Source: CAZKCK01 sp964552325 (GTDB taxonomy: Bacteria; Bacteroidota; Bacteroidia; Bacteroidales; TTA-H9). Taken from it: DNA of 23,871 nt. Both the position numbers and the translations under genes were made by a program. The stretch's first letter is position 1. Each line of letters starts with the position of its first letter. The stretch is from NCBI GenBank assembly GCA_964552325.1, contig CAZKHA010000041.1, positions 1-23,871 of the forward strand. The letters run 5' to 3'. Positions 14,215-23,241 of the stretch are shown one piece after another. The notes beneath the pieces were generated by a model, which saw only the letters and a program-made list of their open reading frames with translations, searched no databases and was not told where the DNA came from.

Positions 14215-16548
14215 ATGTTAAAGAAACTAATCGTTGTATTCGGCATGGTGACTTGCCTTGCAATAAACCTTAAAGCCCAAACCCCTACGCAAACCATACG
14301 TGGTCAAGTTATTGATGTTGACACGCGCATGAGCATTCCTGGAGCCAACATTGTTATTGTCAATTCCTCACCCTTAATTGGGACCACAAGTGCTGAAGAT
14401 GGCTCCTTTGCTTTACAACAGGTTCCTGTTGGCAGGCATACCTTGCAGGTGAGCTTTATGGGATACCACACTAATACGCTTTCAGAGTTGTTGGTTGGAT
14501 CGGGTAAAGAAGTCTTTGTAAACGTTGAGCTTAAAGAAAAGGTTCTTACTGCCAGCGAAGTGGTTATAAAAGCCTCGGTTGAAAAAGACAAGGCCATAAA
14601 CACAATGGCTACCGTAAGTGCTCGTTCATTCAGCGTAGAAGAAACCAGGCGTTATGCAGGCAGCAACGATGATCCCTTGCGTTCAGCTTCCTCGTTTGCA
14701 GGTGTATCATCGGGTGCTACTACTGAACGAAACGATATCGTAATACGTGGAAACTCGCCTAAAGGTCTGCTGTGGAGGCTCGAAGGAGTGGATATCCCTA
14801 ATCCGAACCATTTTGCGCGTGTAGGCAATTCGGGTGGTGGGCTTACCATTTTTAGCACGCATGTATTGGGAAACAGCGATTTCTTTACGGCAGCCTTTCC
14901 TGCCGAGTATGGCGATGCCCTCTCGGGTGTTTTTGATGTGAAATTTAGGAATGGCAATGCAACGAAAATGGAGTATGCCTTTCAGGTTGGATTGTTAGGC
15001 CTTGATGCTGCTGCTGAAGGTCCTTTGGGGAAAAGTAAAAAAGCCTCCTTTCTATTTAATTACCGCTATTCTACTTTGGCTTTGTTGGGCAAACTCGATA
15101 AAGAATTTGAAAAGACCGTGCCCGATTACCAAGATTTGTCGTTCAAGATTAATTTGCCTACCACAAAAATGGGGACTTTCTCCATCTTAGGGCTTGGGGG
15201 TATTGATAATTCTGGCCTTGAACCTGAGTCAGATACGCTTGATTGGGTAGATTTTGAGGATCGGCAAAAGACCAATCTCAAAACCAAGATGGGCGCCGTA
15301 ATCCTTAATCATAGCCTAAGTATTAACCGGATGCACTGGATGAAAACCTCTTTGGCCTATAGCTTAAGTTCAATACTATATGATGATGGCTATTATGTTG
15401 GGCTAAATGATTTTAAACAGACGGATGTTTCTGATTATACCAACCAAAAGGTTTTGCTGAATTGGACCCTCAATAGCAAGTTTGGCAAACGCCTGACGAA
15501 TAAATTTGGTTTGCAGGGCTCTTTTAATGCCTATGAAATTCAAATTAATGGGGAAACCGCTGTAAATGGTTCGTTTGGCGTATTGGTTAACAGCCAAGGA
15601 AATGGCTCCACGGCCAGGGTTTTTGACCAACTGAAGCTTGAAATTTCCGATCGTTTTACCTTAAATGGTGGTTTGGCAGGGTTTTATTCAGATGTAAATT
15701 CATCCTTTGTGCTTGAGCCTAGGCTGGGTTTTCGGTTTAGTTTGAATCCTCGAAATGCGTTCAGTTTGGGTTTTGGGCTGCATAGCCAAATGGAGAGTTT
15801 ACTAGTTTATAAAGCACAAAATAATGGTGTTCAATTAAATAAAGATTTAGGATTTGCAAAGGCAGCTCACTATGTGCTTGGATATGATTTGTTGCTTAAC
15901 GAGCATCTGCGCTTAAAGGCCGAAGCCTATTACCAGCATTTGTTTGATTTGCCTGTAAATCCCGGGTCTTCTATAGCACTGATTAATTTGGGTGACTTTT
16001 ATTTTAATGATTCCTTGAAGAACATTGGCAACGGTAAAAACTATGGACTTGAACTTACGCTTGAACGCTTCCTACACAAGGGGTTTTACTACTTGCTAAC
16101 GAGTTCGCTATACCGTTCAACCTATGTGGGGGGCGACGGCCAGGTGCGCAATACACGTTTTGATGGCCGGTTTGTTGTGAATGCCCTTGTGGGAAAAGAG
16201 TTTACGGTTAAGCAAAAAAACCTATTGGGCTTCAATCTAAAAGCAACGTATAGCGGTGGCGAGTGGTATGTGCCGGTTGATGTAGCAGAATCAAAAGCTC
16301 AAAACCGCAGCGTTTACGATTACGCACAAGCCTATCAAAATCAATTGCCTGCATTTATTTACACCGATTTTACGGTTAGTTACCGCGTCAACCATCAGAA
16401 ATATGCAGGTATTTGGGCAATCCAAATTAAGAACGTGCTTAACCATCGCCCGGTGGTTGGATACCGATATAATGGGTGGAACCAACAGGTGGAAGCTATC
16501 TTACCAATGGGAATGGTGCCTGTTATAAGCTATAAGATTGAATTTTAA
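14215..16548 (+). CDS. TonB-dependent outer membrane receptor
   Basis: A 777-residue outer membrane beta-barrel that imports a ligand using TonB energy. A signal peptide covers residues 1-21 (ends INLKA before Q). A CarboxypepD_reg-like beta-sandwich follows at about 27-110 (IRGQVIDVDTRMSIPGANIV, then DGSFALQQVPVGRHTL and SFMGYHT), as is usual for Bacteroidota. The plug domain is at about 130-250 (DIVIRGNSPKGLLWRLEGVD, and PAEYGDALSGVFDVKFR), then the barrel ending in the aromatic VISYKIEF. No SusD-like partner is present, so it is not a SusCD pair; by build it is more like siderophore or metal-type receptors, but the ligand is unknown. It is convergent with the glucosaminidase gene, with 20 nt between stops and no terminator hairpin seen. 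Confidence 0.92.
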   Translation: MLKKLIVVFGMVTCLAINLKAQTPTQTIRGQVIDVDTRMSIPGANIVIVNSSPLIGTTSAEDGSFALQQVPVGRHTLQVSFMGYHTNTLSELLVGSGKEVFVNVELKEKVLTASEVVIKASVEKDKAINTMATVSARSFSVEETRRYAGSNDDPLRSASSFAGVSSGATTERNDIVIRGNSPKGLLWRLEGVDIPNPNHFARVGNSGGGLTIFSTHVLGNSDFFTAAFPAEYGDALSGVFDVKFRNGNATKMEYAFQVGLLGLDAAAEGPLGKSKKASFLFNYRYSTLALLGKLDKEFEKTVPDYQDLSFKINLPTTKMGTFSILGLGGIDNSGLEPESDTLDWVDFEDRQKTNLKTKMGAVILNHSLSINRMHWMKTSLAYSLSSILYDDGYYVGLNDFKQTDVSDYTNQKVLLNWTLNSKFGKRLTNKFGLQGSFNAYEIQINGETAVNGSFGVLVNSQGNGSTARVFDQLKLEISDRFTLNGGLAGFYSDVNSSFVLEPRLGFRFSLNPRNAFSLGFGLHSQMESLLVYKAQNNGVQLNKDLGFAKAAHYVLGYDLLLNEHLRLKAEAYYQHLFDLPVNPGSSIALINLGDFYFNDSLKNIGNGKNYGLELTLERFLHKGFYYLLTSSLYRSTYVGGDGQVRNTRFDGRFVVNALVGKEFTVKQKNLLGFNLKATYSGGEWYVPVDVAESKAQNRSVYDYAQAYQNQLPAFIYTDFTVSYRVNHQKYAGIWAIQIKNVLNHRPVVGYRYNGWNQQVEAILPMGMVPVISYKIEF

Positions 16549-16568
16549 TCAAGTATAAAAAAGAAGAC

Positions 16569-17105
16569 TTAATGTGATGTTGGTTGCAAGGAATCACGCT
16601 GAATTATTGGCGGTTGTGGATCGGCTTGAATCAGTTTATCCATTTCGGTAAGGTTGTGTTTTTGAATGATATGGTTAATCCTGCCGACCCATTTTGAGGA
16701 TGCCGCGTAACCGGTCCGTTTTAAGGCTTTAAGCCATTTTAACGGATCGGTTTCGCCTTTTAGGCTTTCGTAAAACTTTTTGCTGGTAACCAAGTTGGCA
16801 AAATGGTAGTAGGAAGCTTCGGCTGATTCAAAATCAATGTATTTAAAAACATAGTTGGATTTGGCTTTTGCAGCATGCTTTTTGCCTTTCATGCCAAAAT
16901 GGTTGCATCGCTCAAGGCTAACTTTGCTGGTCCCTGCTGCGCTTTCGTGTATGGCAACCGCCAAAACAAAACTTGCAGGTATGCCATAGGTTTGCATAAT
17001 ATCCAGCGCCACCGAATCAAACCTCATGATATAAGCCGGAATGTCGCGCTGAGCCCATACAGCGTATGTTAGCAATAAAAGAAAGATGGTGATAAAAAGT
17101 CGCAT
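16569..17105 (-). CDS. exported glucosaminidase (peptidoglycan hydrolase)
   Basis: A 178-residue protein with a signal peptide (1-18, cleavage after VWA), so it acts in the periplasm or is secreted. The rest is a compact glucosaminidase domain of the FlgJ/LytG/Auto type, which cuts the glycan strands of peptidoglycan: AIHESAAGTSKVS with the likely catalytic E54, NHFGMKGKKH at 68-77, the F-x-S-x-EAS-YYHFANLV region at 92-106, KALKRTGYAASSKWVGRIN near 126-144. The C-terminal 25 residues are Pro/Gln-rich and probably disordered. No LysM or SH3 wall-binding domain is attached. It lies 54 nt downstream of the SPFH gene on the same strand, possibly cotranscribed; no promoter box was seen in that gap. 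Confidence 0.88.
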   Translation of the reverse strand: MRLFITIFLLLLTYAVWAQRDIPAYIMRFDSVALDIMQTYGIPASFVLAVAIHESAAGTSKVSLERCNHFGMKGKKHAAKAKSNYVFKYIDFESAEASYYHFANLVTSKKFYESLKGETDPLKWLKALKRTGYAASSKWVGRINHIIQKHNLTEMDKLIQADPQPPIIQRDSLQPTSH

Positions 17106-17159
17106 AGGTAGTTTAACGGATTTGCTCGAAAAATATTCTAGTAATCCTGGTTTGCTAAG

Positions 17160-18056
17160 TTATTTCCCATCAATAATGATTGGAGCGCTTTTTTTGGTGT
17201 CCATTATAATGAGCTTGGCATTGGGCGAAGTGGAGATGGCCTTTATCATTTCATATTGAAGTTGTTTGTCGCTAAGTCCAGTGCTCAAGATTTTTTGGTA
17301 GTCGGCAATACCCTGTGCTTCAACACGTTTTCTTTCAGCTTCTTGCTTTTCTTTTTGAAGCACGAACGTCATTTTTTGGGCTTCTTGTTCGGCGTTTATT
17401 TTTGATTCGATGGTGGCTTTAACCGATTCGGGCAAGGTAATGTTGCGAACCAAGAGTTGTTCAAGCATCAAGCCACGGTCTTTAAAGTCTTTTTCGATGG
17501 AGCTGTAAATCCGTGCTTGAAACTCATCGCGTTTGACCGAATAAAGTGCTATCGCTTCGTAATAAACCGCGTTGTCGCGTATTTTGGTGCGGCATATAGG
17601 CCTTACGATGGTGTTGATGTAGTCGGTTCCTATATTCTTTAAGATGTTTGGGGCTTCGGTTGGCACAACCCTGTAAAGCACTGTAAGGTCTATAATTACC
17701 TCAAGGCCATCTGCTGATAAAACCCTGATGGCATCATCTCCTGCTTTTGTGCCTTCGTCAGTAACACCTGACATCGTATAGTTTTGGGTTTTAATGTCAA
17801 ACGTAACCACTTCCATAAGCGGATTGATTAAATTGAGCCCACTTTCGAGCACGGTGTTGTTTACTTTTCCAAAAAGTTTCTGAACGCCAACTTCGCCAGG
17901 GCCTACTTGTACAATGGCCGAAGAAAGAGCGCCGATAAGCATTAAGACGATGCCGGCAATTTTGATGGTTGTGCCCCAGCTCTTTGCTGGAGAAGGGCTT
18001 TTGGCTATTACGAGCCCTGCTACAAGAGCAATTATACCTAAGATGATGAATAACAT
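17160..18056 (-). CDS. prohibitin-like SPFH/Band 7 membrane protein
   Basis: A 298-residue membrane-anchored scaffold protein. Two hydrophobic segments lie at about 1-17 and 30-50. An SPFH domain follows (about 50-210): QVGPGEVGVQKLFGKV, GLNLINPLMEVVTFDIKTQ, VLSADGLEVIIDLTVLYRV. Then comes an Ala/Glu/Lys-rich coiled-coil at about 210-250 (ESKINAEQEAQKM and KEKQEAERKRVEAQGIADYQ). The family forms large oligomeric rings and often binds the FtsH protease or organises membrane domains; no FtsH gene is nearby. The C-terminus ends IIIDGK. A plausible promoter lies upstream at 18089-18119. It may be cotranscribed with the downstream glucosaminidase gene. Confidence 0.92.
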   Translation of the reverse strand: MLFIILGIIALVAGLVIAKSPSPAKSWGTTIKIAGIVLMLIGALSSAIVQVGPGEVGVQKLFGKVNNTVLESGLNLINPLMEVVTFDIKTQNYTMSGVTDEGTKAGDDAIRVLSADGLEVIIDLTVLYRVVPTEAPNILKNIGTDYINTIVRPICRTKIRDNAVYYEAIALYSVKRDEFQARIYSSIEKDFKDRGLMLEQLLVRNITLPESVKATIESKINAEQEAQKMTFVLQKEKQEAERKRVEAQGIADYQKILSTGLSDKQLQYEMIKAISTSPNAKLIIMDTKKSAPIIIDGK

Positions 18057-18088
18057 GGTTCTAGATTTTGGGTGGTTTGTTAAGTGTG

Positions 18089-18119
18089 TAAAGATACGAA
18101 GATTTTTGCACAGCTACAA
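18089..18119 (-). promoter_or_regulatory. promoter candidate for the SPFH gene
   Basis: On the minus strand TTG (18119-18117) is followed after 20 nt by TATCTTTA (18096-18089), one mismatch from the TAnnTTTG box. Transcription would begin near 18083, about 27 nt before the ATG at 18056. Spacing and position are good; the last base of the -7 box is off consensus. Confidence 0.42.
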
Positions 18120-18454
18120 CTGCTGTTGGCTATAGGCAGGTAGTAGTTTTAGTAACGAAACCGACAAGCTTATAGCATGTTGGTGTGTTTGGCATGAATA
18201 AAAACTGACGAATTATCGGCAATTTCTTGTATAGCAGCTACAAAGGAAGAATTGGAGTCTATAATTCAGGAAAGCTTATAAACGTTTGCAAGCAGATTGC
18301 TCGGATTTAAGCCGCCCTTGTTTTCGCAGATTCAACTAGTTGGAGCCGTATGAATTTCTTTTATATGATTGATTTTGATGCGGATGCGGTTTGATTTTAA
18401 TGGTTGCGGAGGCAAATTAGTTACCAAAAAACCAAGTGTGGTAGTGTGCAGTTA

Positions 18455-18533
18455 GCGCGTGAGGGATAGAAGCGGAAAGCCCGGAGCGCAGCGAGGACTT
18501 GGAGAGGATAGCCCGACCCAAAGGGGCACGCCC
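18455..18533. ncRNA. GC-rich structured intergenic element (Flavo-1-like RNA or dispersed repeat)
   Basis: A sharply GC-rich island in AT-rich sequence. GCGTG at 18457-18461 pairs with CACGC at 18527-18531 to close the element. Inside, AAGCCC (18477-18482) can pair with GGACTT (18495-18500) with one C-A mismatch, around GGAGCGCAGCGA, and a short CCC/GGG hairpin (18517-18519 with 18523-18525) precedes the closing strand. The pattern GAGGGAT, GCGGAAAGCCCG, GAGCGCAGCGAGG, GGATAGCCCGACCC is one I associate from memory with intergenic elements scattered through many Bacteroidota genomes. It may be the Rfam Flavo-1 motif, but I am not certain of that name. The strand of transcription is not settled, and no promoter was found on either side. 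Confidence 0.5.
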
Positions 18534-18587
18534 AAAGTATAAATTGTTGTGTTTTATAGATGAGGAGCGTGAAATTCTTCCAATAAT

Positions 18588-19763
18588 CTAGAGTTTATGT
18601 TTTGTATAGTGCTTAAGGGCTAGAAATGGGAAGAGGATGGTTGCCAATAGAATGGTGCTTGCCAAAATTATAAAAGCTGTTCCCAAGCCAAACAAATCGG
18701 AAAAATACCCTGTAAGAACTGCTCCTAAACCAATACCAAGATCAAGTGCCGTAAAGAGCGATGAGTTTGCCGCACCGCGACGGTTGGGCACCACCATATT
18801 GTTGACCATTGCTTGAAAAACCGGGAAAATTATTCCAAAGCCAATGCCTATAAAGGCTGCCGAAACCAAAAAACCTAAGGTGGTGGGCAATAGGCTAAGC
18901 ACCAGAATGCCAACGAATACTAAAAGGCTGCCAATGGGGGCTAAAATCCTGGGGCCTTTTCTATCGAAAATGTTGCCGGCCAAAACGCGGGATAATGCAA
19001 GGCCAATGGCGTAAACCATAAAGAACAAGCCTGTTTCACCAACATGGTTTTCGATAGCATAAATGGTTATAAACGAAACTATTCCGCCGTAAGCTGTCAT
19101 TAATAGGAGCATGATGAGACTGATTGGCAACGCTTTTTTTTCGATGAGGCGTTCGAGGGTAAGTTGCTGCCTTGGCATAGGTTTGAATACTGGATAATTG
19201 ATTAACAGGAGGAGGATAAAGGAAACCATAGCGATGCCAAGACCTGAATAGAAAAGTAGGCTGTAATTGCCATCATGCATTAAATACAAACCCACCAAAG
19301 GGCCAAAAGCCATGGCCACAGGCATAGCCAACCCAAAATAACCGAGCCCAGCGCCACGCTTGGCTGGCGGAATAATATCAATAGCCAAAGTTGAATTGGT
19401 GGTTGTTGAAATACCCCATGCAAGCCCATGCAAAAACCGTATCAGTAAAAAAACGGCAAAAACCTGAATGTAGGCATGTACCGCAAAAAGCAGTGCGAAC
19501 AAAAACACGGAAATCAACAAAAAAAGCTTGCGCCCCCAAGTATCGATGGCAAAACCCGCAAAGGGCCTAACCAGCAGCGCAGCAAGCGTGAAGGTGGCAA
19601 TAATCCATCCGACATAACTTTTGGGTGCGCCCAAGGCTTCGGTTAAAAATACCGGCAGGGTTGGTATTAATAAATAAAATGAAAGTGATAAGAAGAAACT
19701 GCCTACCGTAAGAAGGATGTAGTTGGGTGTCCATAGTTTATCGGGTAGTTGGCCGTTATGCAT
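18588..19763 (-). CDS. MFS transporter
   Basis: A 391-residue inner-membrane transporter with about 12 hydrophobic segments in two halves. The major facilitator loop motif is seen as GFAIDTWGRKLFLL at about 75-88, and a weaker copy in the second half as LAGNIFDRKGPRILAP. The segment RFLHGLAWGISTTTNSTLAIDIIPPAKRGAGLGYFGL is typical of drug/sugar efflux-like MFS proteins of the YhhS/YfcJ sort. The substrate is unknown. It starts 21 nt after the O-antigen ligase-like gene and is the last gene of the minus-strand polysaccharide run. It could export a metabolite or simply be a passenger of the operon. Confidence 0.88.
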   Translation of the reverse strand: MHNGQLPDKLWTPNYILLTVGSFFLSLSFYLLIPTLPVFLTEALGAPKSYVGWIIATFTLAALLVRPFAGFAIDTWGRKLFLLISVFLFALLFAVHAYIQVFAVFLLIRFLHGLAWGISTTTNSTLAIDIIPPAKRGAGLGYFGLAMPVAMAFGPLVGLYLMHDGNYSLLFYSGLGIAMVSFILLLLINYPVFKPMPRQQLTLERLIEKKALPISLIMLLLMTAYGGIVSFITIYAIENHVGETGLFFMVYAIGLALSRVLAGNIFDRKGPRILAPIGSLLVFVGILVLSLLPTTLGFLVSAAFIGIGFGIIFPVFQAMVNNMVVPNRRGAANSSLFTALDLGIGLGAVLTGYFSDLFGLGTAFIILASTILLATILFPFLALKHYTKHKL

Positions 19764-19784
19764 GTGTTGCCATATTAAGTGGAT

Positions 19785-21068
19785 TTAGTTTTGCCTTGTG
19801 TTTTCGTCTTGCATTAATGACCTAAGCGCGGGCTTTGTTTGTTGGTGCAACACAAAAAGCACTATGTTGAAGAGGCTGAAGAAAATTACGCCCGCCTGCC
19901 GTTCCAGCATCGATTCGAACAGGAAGTTTAAGCCAACATTGGTCAAAAACAAGAAATACAAGAGGTTGTGTTGTTTTATGGCTATAAGCCCAGGCAATAA
20001 CAAGCTTAGTATTAAAACTATTAGACCTGTTAGGCCAATGGCAGCAAAGGTTTGTATGTATTGATTATGCGCGTTTTTGTTGCCCGAAGCAGTTGTGGCC
20101 ATGCCTTTAATCTTGTAAGCCTTAATAAGCTCATCCTTCACATCTCCGGTGCCAACGCCAAGCAATAGGTTGTCTTTAATAACATCGGTAGCTGCCTCCC
20201 AAATAAGGATGCGTTGGGCTGTCCCATCTTCCGTGTTTTGATTAATAGTCTGTGCCTGAAGCACATCTTTGGTATGTGACAGCCGGCCAAACGCAATAGG
20301 AAAGCTAAGGTAGGCTATGTAAAACCCAATAATAAACAAGCCTAAAAAGAGAATGCCAAGCAAGGTTTTCCGTTGTTCGGTCAATATGTAAACACCTGTA
20401 ACAATAAACAAAAGCATCATTGCCAGGATTCCCGCCCGGGAACTAAGCATAATAATGAATACAAAAAGAATCATCCCGGCACCTATCATCCCGATTTTAA
20501 ACAAGGTTTTACGTTTTTCGGGATTTGTTATAAGGCGTTGAATTACAACCGATAAAGCAAACACACCAAACATTGCAAGGTAGGATGGGTGATGAAACCA
20601 CGATAAGCTTGCATAATACAAAATGGGTTCGTAGGCCGATTGGTAATAACCCGCAAAAGCATGTGCATAGCACAAAATCAATGCAGCAACCGTAGTGAAT
20701 GAAAAAACAACGGGAATGGTATATAGAGTATGGTTGTTGAAGGTGCTTTTAGGAAAAGAGGAGATGATTAACGGCAAGAGAATCAAAGGTAGTTTTAATA
20801 ATACATCTGTCAAGCCATAATCAAGGTTGATAGAATAGACTAGGCCGATAAGGTACAACACATAAAAGGCGACAAACACGGATGTGAACGGGAAACGGTA
20901 TTTTACATTCGCTAGTTTTTCTTTAAACCCGCCTTCGGCTATCCAGGTAAGCATCAATAAAACAACTAAGGTTGGTACGGCCTTGTCCCATAATACAATA
21001 GCAATTGATAAGGCATAGAAAAATACCCTGTATAAGCGTTCAAAATAATATCCTGTGTGCTTTTTCAT
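19785..21068 (-). CDS. O-antigen ligase/polymerase-like membrane protein (Wzy_C family)
   Basis: A 427-residue protein with about ten to twelve hydrophobic segments. The family feature is the large loop holding GVGTGDVKDELI (about 301-312) and NKNAHNQYIQTFAAIGLTG near 330, where the AHN-x-Y motif with its His is the conserved functional site of O-antigen ligases and related polymerases. A region LSSRAGILAMML at about 208-219 also fits, with a conserved Arg. Such proteins join or polymerise polysaccharide on lipid carriers at the outer face of the inner membrane. Ligase (WaaL) and polymerase (Wzy) cannot be told apart by sequence alone. It starts 31 nt after the GT2 glycosyltransferase gene, supporting a polysaccharide role. 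Confidence 0.87.
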   Translation of the reverse strand: MKKHTGYYFERLYRVFFYALSIAIVLWDKAVPTLVVLLMLTWIAEGGFKEKLANVKYRFPFTSVFVAFYVLYLIGLVYSINLDYGLTDVLLKLPLILLPLIISSFPKSTFNNHTLYTIPVVFSFTTVAALILCYAHAFAGYYQSAYEPILYYASLSWFHHPSYLAMFGVFALSVVIQRLITNPEKRKTLFKIGMIGAGMILFVFIIMLSSRAGILAMMLLFIVTGVYILTEQRKTLLGILFLGLFIIGFYIAYLSFPIAFGRLSHTKDVLQAQTINQNTEDGTAQRILIWEAATDVIKDNLLLGVGTGDVKDELIKAYKIKGMATTASGNKNAHNQYIQTFAAIGLTGLIVLILSLLLPGLIAIKQHNLLYFLFLTNVGLNFLFESMLERQAGVIFFSLFNIVLFVLHQQTKPALRSLMQDENTRQN

Positions 21069-21099
21069 CGCTAAAAGTTGGCCAAAGGTAAGGTAAAAA

Positions 21100-22146
21100 T
21101 TACCTCGTTAGCGCATGGCTTTTTGCGTCGGGTTTGCGATGGAGGAGCATAAATTGCACAATTCCCCATAAATAGCCCGTTCCATAAGAGATATGAAGGA
21201 CTAAAAAAGAAAACACAATCGCTGGCACTTGGTAAAGCGGTGCCTTGGTTGCAAAAGCCGCCACAACTGCACCAATTGAATAGAATCCGAGTATGCCTAG
21301 CCAGGTTTTTCCAACCCAAGCTGGAAGCAACAGAGCTGGTAGGCCTGCTAAAAGGAAAAGGACAAATAAGAATGGGACAAGCTGGCGAAGGCTGGTGATT
21401 TGCTGATGTTTTTGGTTAACATAAACCTTCCAGTACCCGTACTGAAAGTATTGTTTGGCCAGTTTCGTAAAGGATGCCCGAACAAAGTAATCGGAAACTA
21501 ATTTTGAGGAATAGTAGATTTTAAAGCCTTGCTTGCGAATGCGATAGTTAAACTCATCGTCTTGGTTTCGGGCTAATTCTTCATCAAAGAGCCCGGCCTT
21601 ATCAAAAACTTCTTTTCGGTAGGCGCCAAAAGCCACGGTATCAACAAACCCATCTTTTCCGCCGGTCCTAAACCTGGCATTGCCCACACCAAATGGCGAG
21701 GCCATGGCATAGCCAATGATTTTGGAAGTGCTGTTTTCGTTTTGGTTAAGGATAATTCCGCCCATGCAGGCTGCTTCGGGATTTTGGTTTAGAAGCTGTG
21801 CACAGGTAGCAAGGTAACCAGGCTTTAAGACCGAATGCGCACCCAAAATCAAAATGATATCGCCTTTAGCTTGCTTGATGCCAAGGTTTAAGCCTACCGG
21901 AGTAAAATAAGATGTGTTTTGAATAAGTTTAACGAACGGGTAGTTGGCTGCGAGATTATGAACAATATTTGCGGTAGCATCCGTGCTCATGCCGTCGGCC
22001 ACAATAATTTCAAGATCGTGATGGGGGTAGCCATTCTCAACAACAGAGGCGATACATTTGGCTATGTAGTTTTCCTCGTTTCGGCAGGGGATGATGATGG
22101 AGAAGGAAAGGGCTTGACTATTAGCCATATTATAGAGATGAGGCAA
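21100..22146 (-). CDS. GT2 family glycosyltransferase with C-terminal membrane segments
   Basis: A 348-residue inverting glycosyltransferase of the GT-A fold, similar in build to ExoA of succinoglycan synthesis. The N-terminal domain opens with SFSIIIPCRNEENYIAKCI, then EIIVADGMSTDATANIV, GLNLGIKQAKGDIILILGAH (the sugar-nucleotide site, with a variant of the DxD loop), and the acceptor-side RNQDDEFNYRIRKQGFKIYY holding the conserved ED/DD base region. Residues about 245-335 form two to four membrane helices that anchor it to the inner membrane. The ATG at 22146 overlaps the upstream gene stop by 17 nt; a second ATG at 22128 (MANSQALSFS) would avoid the overlap and is equally possible. The sugar and acceptor are unknown. 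Confidence 0.88.
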   Translation of the reverse strand: MPHLYNMANSQALSFSIIIPCRNEENYIAKCIASVVENGYPHHDLEIIVADGMSTDATANIVHNLAANYPFVKLIQNTSYFTPVGLNLGIKQAKGDIILILGAHSVLKPGYLATCAQLLNQNPEAACMGGIILNQNENSTSKIIGYAMASPFGVGNARFRTGGKDGFVDTVAFGAYRKEVFDKAGLFDEELARNQDDEFNYRIRKQGFKIYYSSKLVSDYFVRASFTKLAKQYFQYGYWKVYVNQKHQQITSLRQLVPFLFVLFLLAGLPALLLPAWVGKTWLGILGFYSIGAVVAAFATKAPLYQVPAIVFSFLVLHISYGTGYLWGIVQFMLLHRKPDAKSHALTR

Positions 22147-23239
22147 GTTCTTTGTATAGATTGATTAGTTTTGGTTTTTCGGCTTCCCAATTGTATTTTT
22201 CAAGAAATGCTTTTCTACCGTTTTTGCCCATTTCTATTGCTTTTTCAGGGTTTGTGAGCATAAAGGTAATCGCTTCGGCAATTTGTTCCACATTAAGGGG
22301 GTCAACGCATAGTCCGCAATTATTGTCTTCGATGATTGATTTCCAAAGGGGAAAGTTCGAGGCAATGATTGGCAGTCCAGCAGCCATGTATTCGAACATT
22401 TTTGTGGGGAGGTTATCAGAGTGGTTTGGGGCAGGATGAAACATCACAATTCCGGCGCTGCAATTGGATAGGATTGAGGATACCTCTTTCCGGCCGATAG
22501 TACCCAAAAAATCTACATAATTCCAGCCTGGTAGTTGTGAAAGCTCATCTTTGAAGCTTTCAGGAGAAAAATTACCAGCCAAAAGAAGCGGGGCCTTACT
22601 CAATTCCAATGCATTGATAATTTCTTGAATTCCACGTATTTTGGTGATAGATCCGATGTAGCAGATGGTTTTTTTTGGTGAAAATTGCCGTTGTATTTGT
22701 TCAAATTCCGAATGAAGAGGGTAGTTGTTGAGCGTAATAACCTTTTTCGACAAATGTGCCATTTTTATGGAGTTAGGTTCTACAGCGGTGAATAAAGCGT
22801 TTGTTTTAGTAATGTAGTGTTTTTCAACAATTTTTGCTCCTAGGGCAAAAAGCTTTCTTAATGCAAAAGGAATGTAATATTTACCCATTATTTGGCCCGG
22901 AAGATCCTCGTGGGCATCGAAGATAACCATTTTTTTGTGTTTTTTGAATTTGGATACCAGCCGTAGCAATTCCGGATCGTGGAGATGATAAGCATCCGCA
23001 TTTTCATTGATGGCAGCCTTGTAAACCCTGTTTACCGCGTGTAGCATTCGCTCCAGCCTCGACGAACTTTTTGCTGACACTTGGATGATTTTCACACCTT
23101 TTTCCACAAAAGTCTGTTCTTTTATTCCTGTGCAAACAAGCATTACTTCATGACCAGCTTCGGCCAGTGACACGCATTCTTTGTGAAAGATTCGGATGTC
23201 AAAAGTTGGATGTGCTGAGGTAATATGGCAAATTTTCAT
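22130..23239 (-). CDS. GT4 family glycosyltransferase
   Basis: A 369-residue retaining glycosyltransferase of the GT-B fold, cytoplasmic face. The N-terminal half begins MKICHITSAHPTFDIRIFHKECVSLAEAGHEV, a pattern common in exopolysaccharide glycosyltransferases, with AYHLHDPELLRL near 95. The C-terminal nucleotide-sugar domain has ICYIGSITKIRGIQEIINAL near 190, GTIGRKEVSSIL near 245, and the GT4 motif region PTKMFEYMAAGLPIIASNFP at about 287-306, in which E293 is at the conserved catalytic-site Glu. It ends 17 nt inside the GT2 gene and starts 2 nt after the preceding glycosyltransferase gene, so the three are one translational unit. The sugar is unknown. Confidence 0.9.
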   Translation of the reverse strand: MKICHITSAHPTFDIRIFHKECVSLAEAGHEVMLVCTGIKEQTFVEKGVKIIQVSAKSSSRLERMLHAVNRVYKAAINENADAYHLHDPELLRLVSKFKKHKKMVIFDAHEDLPGQIMGKYYIPFALRKLFALGAKIVEKHYITKTNALFTAVEPNSIKMAHLSKKVITLNNYPLHSEFEQIQRQFSPKKTICYIGSITKIRGIQEIINALELSKAPLLLAGNFSPESFKDELSQLPGWNYVDFLGTIGRKEVSSILSNCSAGIVMFHPAPNHSDNLPTKMFEYMAAGLPIIASNFPLWKSIIEDNNCGLCVDPLNVEQIAEAITFMLTNPEKAIEMGKNGRKAFLEKYNWEAEKPKLINLYKELASSL

Positions 23240-23241
23240 AG

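Larger units (their letters stand above)
18057..18587. other. 531-nt intergenic region
   Basis: This gap lies between the stop of the MFS gene and the start of the SPFH gene, both on the minus strand. It holds a likely promoter for the SPFH gene at its left end and a GC-rich structured element at 18455-18533. The stretch from about 18130 to 18450 shows no open frame of note, no intrinsic terminator and no repeat that I could recognise; it is AT-rich and non-coding in appearance. Confidence 0.6.

Noticed and set aside
21071..21319. 82-residue minus-strand frame overlapping the end of the GT2 gene
   Set aside because: It overlaps the conserved membrane tail of the GT2 glycosyltransferase in another frame, is Cys-rich without pattern, and has no start context.
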